Below are positions 23,523 to 27,824 of a stretch of DNA of 27,824 bases, piece by piece. The translations under genes were made by a program, and so were the position numbers. The notes below the pieces were generated by a model. It did no database searches. It saw only the letters and a list, made by a program, of their open reading frames with translations, and had not been told where the DNA came from. How positions within the stretch are numbered: position 1 is the first letter of the stretch; every line of letters begins with the position of its first letter. The stretch comes from Treponema sp. UBA3662 (GTDB taxonomy: Bacteria > Spirochaetota > Spirochaetia > Treponematales > Treponemataceae). The DNA is taken from positions 7,293 to 35,116 of the forward strand of contig DFJV01000058.1 of the NCBI GenBank assembly GCA_002373205.1. The letters run 5' to 3'.

Positions 23523-24909
23523 AAAATTTTGCTCCTATTCCACCCATTACCTTAAAAAAGTCAGGGAAGCTAACTGCGCAACATTCTGCGTCGTTTACGA
23601 TAATTTTTTCTTTTTGTCCAAGCGCCAGCCCCATGCAGGCCATAGCCATTGCAACCCGGTGGTCCTTGTAGCTTTCTACATTTGCTCCGTGAAGGGAGAA
23701 TTCCGGGTTTGCAGATCCGTCTGCTTTTATTGGGGAGTGTCCGTGGATAACAAAGTAGTCTTTGCCTTCTTCCGTAACCGCACCAAGCTTTGCAAGTTCT
23801 TCATGAAGCACTTTTATGCGGTCTGTTTCTTTGCGGCGGCAAACGCTTATGTCTTCTATAAAAACCTTGCCTTCTGTAAAGCATGCTATTGCCGCTACTG
23901 CACAGATTGCATCGGGGTAGCCTGAAAGGTTTACGTGGAGTTCCTTGCCGGGAAGATTTTCTGTGGAAAGCCGTCCAATTCCGTCTGAAGATTTTTTTAA
24001 TCCGCGAACACGAAGGGTTTTGGCTTCTTTGTTCCACTCTATGTCTGCTCCAAGTGATTTTAACACCTGAACAATTGCTTCGTCTCCCTGGGTTCCCGAA
24101 CCGTCTATGTCTTTTATTGTGATGTCGCTGTTTGTGATGAGGGCTGCCACAAGTGGAAAGGCAACCGCTTCCCAGTCGCTTGGAATTGTTGTGTCAAAGG
24201 CTTTTATGTTTACGGGACCTTGCACTTCTATGTGCTTAAAATCCGGGCTTATCTGAACTTTTGCGCCAACGCTTTCCAGCCACTTTTGGGTCATGGTAAG
24301 GTAGGGCGTTTCTTTTGGGTCGGTTAGTTCAATCTGCAAAGTGCCGTTTAGCCTTAGGGCTGCCATCATGAGGCCTGAAATATATTGGCTGGAAACAGTT
24401 CCGTCTGTGGTGATTTTATTCTTTGCGGAAATTGGTCCTTGTATTAAAAGTGGGCAGGTAGAGCTTCCCGGAACAGAGGTGCAGGCCTTGGCACCCAGCT
24501 GGTTAAGTGCATCTACAACGTGGTGGACGGGGCGCTTTCTTATGCTTTCGTCTCCGGTAAAAATACTCCATCCGCTGAAAGTTGCGGCTATTGGAGAGAG
24601 GAAGTAGAGCAGGGAGCCTGAATTTCCAACGTTTACAACATCGCTTGGCAGATGAAGTTTTTCTCCGGCGCCGTAAACAGTCCATGTCTTTGAAGGAGAG
24701 CCGTCGCTTGATTCGCCCAAGTTTGCGCTTGCTCCAATCAGGGGCAGGGCAGCGTATGTGCTAAGACAGTCTTCGCTTGGCAGGGGGTTTGAGATTTTGC
24801 AAACTCCGTCCGACATGGCTGCCAGAAGTAGGGCTCTTATTGTATGTGACTTTGAACCGGGAACGGAAATTTCTCCGCTGAGTTCAGATTTTTCTGTTGA
24901 AATTTTCAT
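23503..24909 (-). CDS. aroA: 3-phosphoshikimate 1-carboxyvinyltransferase (EPSP synthase)
   Basis: Sixth step of the shikimate pathway: adds enolpyruvyl from PEP to shikimate-3-phosphate. The protein is 468 residues, longer than the usual 430. Seen are VPGSKSHTIRALLLAA (Lys20, Arg25), DGTVSSQYISGLMMAA, GYPDAICAVAA (catalytic Asp), CRRKETDRIKVL (catalytic Glu) and YKDHRVAMAMA. The glycine-rich segment reads NVGNSGSLLYFL, where E. coli has GNAGTAMRPL, so the PEP-binding Arg124 appears to be Tyr102 here. I start at the ATG at 24909, where the family sequence begins and a promoter ends 6 bases upstream; the open frame runs 57 codons further. First gene of a run with the SpoU methyltransferase and PAP2 phosphatase. 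Confidence 0.95.
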   Translation of the reverse strand: MKISTEKSELSGEISVPGSKSHTIRALLLAAMSDGVCKISNPLPSEDCLSTYAALPLIGASANLGESSDGSPSKTWTVYGAGEKLHLPSDVVNVGNSGSLLYFLSPIAATFSGWSIFTGDESIRKRPVHHVVDALNQLGAKACTSVPGSSTCPLLIQGPISAKNKITTDGTVSSQYISGLMMAALRLNGTLQIELTDPKETPYLTMTQKWLESVGAKVQISPDFKHIEVQGPVNIKAFDTTIPSDWEAVAFPLVAALITNSDITIKDIDGSGTQGDEAIVQVLKSLGADIEWNKEAKTLRVRGLKKSSDGIGRLSTENLPGKELHVNLSGYPDAICAVAAIACFTEGKVFIEDISVCRRKETDRIKVLHEELAKLGAVTEEGKDYFVIHGHSPIKADGSANPEFSLHGANVESYKDHRVAMAMACMGLALGQKEKIIVNDAECCAVSFPDFFKVMGGIGAKFYEEHAE

Positions 24910-24944
24910 GCTGATAAAATAGCACAGAATGGTATTAAAAACAA
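24910..24944 (-). promoter_or_regulatory. aroA promoter, predicted leaderless
   Basis: On the minus strand, TTGTTT (24944-24939), 17-base spacer, TATTTT (24921-24916), 6 bases (ATCAGC), ATG at 24909. No ribosome binding site. Confidence 0.5.
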
Positions 24945-25020
24945 GGCGCAAGTTTTTACACGTAGTTTTTCCAGCCGCGTTGGTCTTGCAAACCAAGGAT
25001 TTTTTGTGCCAAAATTTTTG

Positions 25021-25055
25021 TTGACAAATTTGTGCTAATGCATGATAAATAGAAT
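25021..25055 (+). promoter_or_regulatory. Promoter of the metal ABC transporter operon, predicted leaderless
   Basis: Perfect TTGACA (25021-25026), 17-base spacer, GATAAA (25044-25049, four of six), 6 bases (TAGAAT), ATG at 25056. Confidence 0.5.
25024..25033. promoter_or_regulatory. Possible operator: palindrome overlapping the -35
   Basis: ACAAATTTGT is a perfect 10-base palindrome that overlaps the -35 hexamer and the spacer. A metal-responsive repressor bound here would block transcription. AT-rich palindromes of this length do occur by chance. Confidence 0.25.
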
Positions 25056-26090
25056 ATGTCCTACACACAGCCATTGCCACAGAATGTTTCTCTGCAGGTT
25101 TTTAACCGGGATTCTTTGATTTTTGAAAGTTCCGGTAAATGGTTGCATCCTTTGTTTGAGCTTGAAGAATTTTTAAAGACCTATGACGGTGAGCGTGACA
25201 TGCTTTGCAGTCATGATTGTGCCGTTGGAAAAGCTGCCGCTGTTTTGACCATTCGGCTTGGAATAAAAAAAATCAATGCGGATCTTTTGAGCGAAAATGC
25301 GCTTAGATATATAAATCTTCATAACGCTCATGCTGCGGAAAGTGACCGCGTGGGGGTTGAGTATAGCCATCTTGTTCCCAAGCTGATGTGTGCCACAGAA
25401 AATCAGCTGGAAGAACTTGACGATGATGACTATATGTATTTTCTTTTAAGGCAGAGGGCAAAACTTGTTCAGGGTGTTGACGTTAGTGTGCAAGACCTTG
25501 TTCATCCATTTGTTTGCAAGAAAAATCTTTCCTTTGAACTTAAGGCGGGTTCCCATCTTATGGTGCTGGGCGAAAACGGTAGCGGAAAGACCACCCTGCT
25601 TAGGCTCATTTGCGGAATAGAAAAAAACTATGACGGAAAGATTCTTGTTGACGGAAAGAGCCCTGACAGTTTGCAAAAGTTTACGGTGGGTTATATTCCT
25701 CAGTTTACAGATGCTCCTTTTTTTAGCCTTTCCTGCCGGGAAGTGGTTGGGCTGGGGCTTGATTCAAAGGCTAAGAATAAAAATCAGCTTATAGAAAAAA
25801 CGCTTTGCCGCCTGTCTTGCCAGCATCTTGCGGACAGAAGCTTTTCTTCTTTGAGCGGCGGTGAAAAACAAAAAATCCACCTTGCGCGCTGCCTTGCCCA
25901 GAATGCAAAGCTTCTCCTTTTGGATGAACCTACCGCAAGCCTTGATGCTGAAAACAAAAAGATGGTGACGGATATCTTGCGCTCTTTAACGCTTTCTGAA
26001 ATTCCAACAATAATTGTTGTGACTCACGACAAGGAACTTGCCACTTTGCGGGGTTGGGAAAAGCTTGTGCTTGGGGGAATCTATGACTGA
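25056..26090 (+). CDS. Metal-type ABC transporter ATPase with N-terminal DUF1893-like domain
   Basis: 344 residues. Residues about 10-120 resemble DUF1893 (the TM1506-type domain with a cytidine-deaminase-like fold), with DCAVGKAAAVLTIRLGIKKINADLLSENALRYI as the conserved core. Residues about 145-340 are an ABC ATPase: Walker A GENGSGKT (172-179), Q-loop Gln216, signature LSGGE (266-270), Walker B LLLLDEP (Asp290, Glu291) and switch His324. The ATPase half powers import by the permease and binding protein that follow; permease type and binding-protein motif suggest zinc or manganese. An extra domain on this subunit is unusual and may sense or regulate. The start lacks a Shine-Dalgarno and follows a promoter by 6 bases. 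The stop overlaps the permease start. Confidence 0.85.
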   Translation: MSYTQPLPQNVSLQVFNRDSLIFESSGKWLHPLFELEEFLKTYDGERDMLCSHDCAVGKAAAVLTIRLGIKKINADLLSENALRYINLHNAHAAESDRVGVEYSHLVPKLMCATENQLEELDDDDYMYFLLRQRAKLVQGVDVSVQDLVHPFVCKKNLSFELKAGSHLMVLGENGSGKTTLLRLICGIEKNYDGKILVDGKSPDSLQKFTVGYIPQFTDAPFFSLSCREVVGLGLDSKAKNKNQLIEKTLCRLSCQHLADRSFSSLSGGEKQKIHLARCLAQNAKLLLLDEPTASLDAENKKMVTDILRSLTLSEIPTIIVVTHDKELATLRGWEKLVLGGIYD

Positions 26091-26910
26091 TTTTTTTGAA
26101 CGCATAGGTTTGCTTTTTTCCCTTGCGCCGGTATTGCGGGGATTTCTTGCCATGGTTATAAGCGGGGCATGCTTTCCTCTTTGCGGAGTGATGGTCCTTC
26201 GCTTGAACCTGATTCCCCTGCGCTATATGCTCATGCACGGTGTTATTTTGGGCGGTGCGCTTAGTCTTGCCGTAAACCTTCCCCTTGTACCGCTTACAAT
26301 TTTTGTAAACCTGCTAATGGTTTTGGGAATTGTTTTTCTTGGAAGGAATCAGGCCTTTGGATTTGGTTATGCAAGTGCGGCAGGAATGATTTTGAGCATG
26401 GCATTTGCCTCTATAATAATGCATGTAAAGAATGTTCCTGCAAAAGACAGCCTTAGCCTTTTGTGGGGAAGCCCCTTTGCTCTAAAGCTTTACGATGTAA
26501 TTCTTCTTTTGGGAATTTCACTTTTGCTCTTGCTTTATCTTGTGATTAATTTTCACAACATACTTGCTCTTTTCTTTAACAACGAAATTTCCAGGTCAAT
26601 TGGAATTAATGTGAAGTTGCATTATACTTTTATGATAATGCTTATTGCGCTTGTTGTTTCTGTTGCAATGAAACTTCTTGGTGCTTTTTTGATTGACTCC
26701 CTTTTGATACTTCCTGTCCTATGTGCAAGCAGAATCAACCTAAGGCGTTTCTGCGGGATTAAGAAGCTTTTCTTGGTCAGTTCTGTTCTGGGACTTTTGT
26801 TTTCTCTTGTCGGATATGTAATCGCGGTAATTTGCAATCTTCCTCCGGCTGCGACTATTTCGGTTGTGGCGGGTGGCATATTTATAATATTTAGCGGGGT
26901 TTTAAAATGA
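26083..26910 (+). CDS. ABC-3 family metal permease (ZnuB/TroC-like)
   Basis: About 275 residues with eight or so hydrophobic helices, the usual layout of zinc/manganese permeases. SGACFPLCGVMVLRLNLIPLRYMLMHGVILGGALSLA (residues about 27-64) is the characteristic second-helix and loop region. LLGAFLIDSLLILPVLCASRI (about 202-222) is the conserved coupling segment with the ATPase. The start at 26083 overlaps the ATPase stop by 8 bases and has GGGGG just upstream, so translation is coupled. It forms the membrane channel of the transporter encoded by its neighbours. Zinc is more likely than manganese or iron, but the sequence does not settle it. Confidence 0.88.
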   Translation: MTDFFERIGLLFSLAPVLRGFLAMVISGACFPLCGVMVLRLNLIPLRYMLMHGVILGGALSLAVNLPLVPLTIFVNLLMVLGIVFLGRNQAFGFGYASAAGMILSMAFASIIMHVKNVPAKDSLSLLWGSPFALKLYDVILLLGISLLLLLYLVINFHNILALFFNNEISRSIGINVKLHYTFMIMLIALVVSVAMKLLGAFLIDSLLILPVLCASRINLRRFCGIKKLFLVSSVLGLLFSLVGYVIAVICNLPPAATISVVAGGIFIIFSGVLK

Positions 26911-27686
26911 AAAAAAAATGCTTTCTTTTTGCAGCAAGTATCTTGTTTCTTCTTGTGGGTTGCAAGAAGTCTACTGCAAAAGTTGAGCCTGCGGCAAACG
27001 GTCAGCCTGCCCTAAAATTTCTTGCGTCTACAAGTTGGACTGCGGGCTTTATGGATATTGCCGGGGTTGACGGTGTGGAAATTATTGCTCCTGCAAGCCT
27101 GCGCCATCCGCCTGAATATGAGGTTACTGTTTCCGACATTCAAAAAATCAATGACAGTTCATATTTTGTTTATGCAGGTTTTGAGCGCATGATGAAAACC
27201 CTTGGTGATGCGGCAACGGCAGATTCAAAAATGATAAAAATCAAATGCGATAATTCAATTGAAACTGTTTCTTTGGAAGCCAAAAAGCTTGCGGAAATTT
27301 TTGGGACCCAGGATGAATGTAAAAAGCGTCTTGAAGAATATTGTGCGGTAGTTGAAAAAGGAAAAAATCGTCTTACAAAAGAAGGTCTTTCTGGGGCAAA
27401 AGTTTTTTGCAACAAGAACCAGATTTATCTTGCTAAGGACCTGGGGCTTGAACTTGCGCAGACCTTTGGGCCAGGGGAAGTGACTTCTGAACAGATTGCC
27501 TTTGCAAAAGAACAGGATTTTGTTTTTATCATAGACAACGTTCACAATCCGGTTGGCAGTCCGCTTCTTGAAGTTGCTCCTGATGCAAAATATGTTGTCT
27601 GGCGCAATTTTCCAGAGACGGTAGAAAGGGCTTCGTTAAAGAAAGTAATAGAAAGCAATATTGATTGCTTGTTCAAAGAGGAATAG
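26907..27686 (+). CDS. Metal-binding lipoprotein of the ABC transporter (ZnuA/TroA-like, cluster A-I)
   Basis: 259 residues. The lipobox FLLVGC gives a lipidated Cys19. The body fits a cluster A-I binding protein: LRHPPEYEVTVSDIQKINDSSYFVYAGFE (residues 65-93) matches the metal-site segment normally written H-x-x-x-P-x-x-x-D, with His67 the first ligand. It is shorter than typical ZnuA (about 300) and lacks the His-rich loop, and the second and third histidine ligands are not obvious, so the site may be atypical. It delivers metal to the permease. The start overlaps the permease stop (ATGA). After the stop lies a T-rich stretch (27718-27736) without a clear hairpin. Confidence 0.8.
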   Translation: MKKKCFLFAASILFLLVGCKKSTAKVEPAANGQPALKFLASTSWTAGFMDIAGVDGVEIIAPASLRHPPEYEVTVSDIQKINDSSYFVYAGFERMMKTLGDAATADSKMIKIKCDNSIETVSLEAKKLAEIFGTQDECKKRLEEYCAVVEKGKNRLTKEGLSGAKVFCNKNQIYLAKDLGLELAQTFGPGEVTSEQIAFAKEQDFVFIIDNVHNPVGSPLLEVAPDAKYVVWRNFPETVERASLKKVIESNIDCLFKEE

Positions 27687-27768
27687 CAAAAATCGGGCAG
27701 CTTTTAACAATAAGGCACTTTCTTTTTTTAATTTTTAGTTTATCATTGTTTTATAATAGGAGAAATGT

Positions 27769-27824
27769 ATGGCACTTGATTTGGCAAAGATACCAAAGCT
27801 TGGCTTTGGACTTATGCGTCTTCC
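27769..27824 (+). CDS. Aldo/keto reductase, N-terminal fragment
   Basis: Only the first 18 codons are in the window, encoding MALDLAKIPKLGFGLMRLP. KLGFGLMRLP is the usual first strand of aldo/keto reductases of the type common in anaerobes. AGGAG (27758-27762) precedes the ATG at 27769 by 6 bases; an earlier ATG at 27765 runs into a stop after four codons. A TATAAT at 27752-27757 abuts the ribosome binding site. Confidence 0.7.
   Translation, partial: MALDLAKIPKLGFGLMRL

Noticed and set aside
25003..25035. Direct repeat TTTGTGC at 25003 and 25029 as a regulator site
   Set aside because: Seven bases 26 apart in AT-rich DNA is readily explained by chance, and no symmetric arrangement is seen.
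24910..25080. 57-residue N-terminal extension of aroA
   Set aside because: The added residues have no EPSP synthase similarity, overlap the divergent ABC ATPase start at 25056, and a promoter lies within them.
27687..27740. T-rich stretch after the metal-binding lipoprotein as a terminator
   Set aside because: T-runs are present but I find no convincing stem directly before them.
27752..27757. TATAAT before the aldo/keto reductase as another leaderless promoter
   Set aside because: It abuts a good AGGAG ribosome binding site that would not be transcribed from it, the gap to the ATG is 11 bases, and no -35 is seen 17 bases upstream.
1..27824. CRISPR arrays, tRNAs, insertion sequences or phage genes
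   Set aside because: Intergenic gaps are almost all under 150 bases. I saw no regularly spaced repeats, cloverleaf sequences, transposases or integrases.

Overview
The window reads as chromosomal DNA from a Treponema-like spirochaete, probably a gut or rumen species. This rests on recognition of protein families and style (many exported lipoproteins with loose lipoboxes, an OppA-like binding protein coupled to a cytoplasmic helical protein, and a GH3 glucosidase with its catalytic barrel at the C-terminus). There is no rRNA or other marker gene, so the genus is an inference. Nearly all the sequence is coding. I see no tRNA, rRNA, CRISPR array, transposase or phage gene.

Layout: 1-612 is the end of a GH3 beta-glucosidase gene. 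609-1460 (-) is a Cof-type HAD phosphatase, divergent from tcdA (1528-2253, +). 2254-2560 is the only gene-free stretch over 300 bases and holds a cluster of three hairpins. 2561-6758 is a three-gene unit: diaminobutyrate aminotransferase, diaminobutyrate decarboxylase and a MATE exporter, which together predict 1,3-diaminopropane synthesis and possible export. 6817-11040 is an operon of three exported proteins of unknown role: a beta-propeller, a probable TIM-barrel lipoprotein and a large helical protein. 11143-14201 pairs a cytoplasmic helical protein with an orphan family 5 solute-binding protein. 14134-15994 (-) holds two unrecognised lipoproteins. 16076-17134 is an MscS channel.

From 17151 to 24909 most genes are on the minus strand: coaBC with an S58 (DmpA-like) peptidase, the aminoacyl-tRNA-protein transferase bpt, and the run aroA, SpoU methyltransferase, PAP2 phosphatase. 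One plus-strand outer-membrane-type gene (20370-21839) sits among them. 25056-27686 is a metal-type ABC transporter whose ATPase carries an N-terminal DUF1893-like domain. The window ends at the start of an aldo/keto reductase gene.

The most striking pattern is in gene starts. The first genes of at least eight transcription units have no Shine-Dalgarno sequence. Instead, a -10-like hexamer (TATAAT, TATACT, TATAGT, TAGAAT and variants), usually with a -35-like hexamer 16-18 bases further up, ends 6-7 bases before the start codon. This places transcription initiation at or next to the start codon and predicts leaderless mRNAs. Several other genes, mostly internal to operons (ddc, the S58 peptidase, the SpoU methyltransferase, the ABC permease, and also mscS), have clear purine-rich ribosome binding sites. 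The pattern also corrects several N-termini, for example in bpt and aroA.
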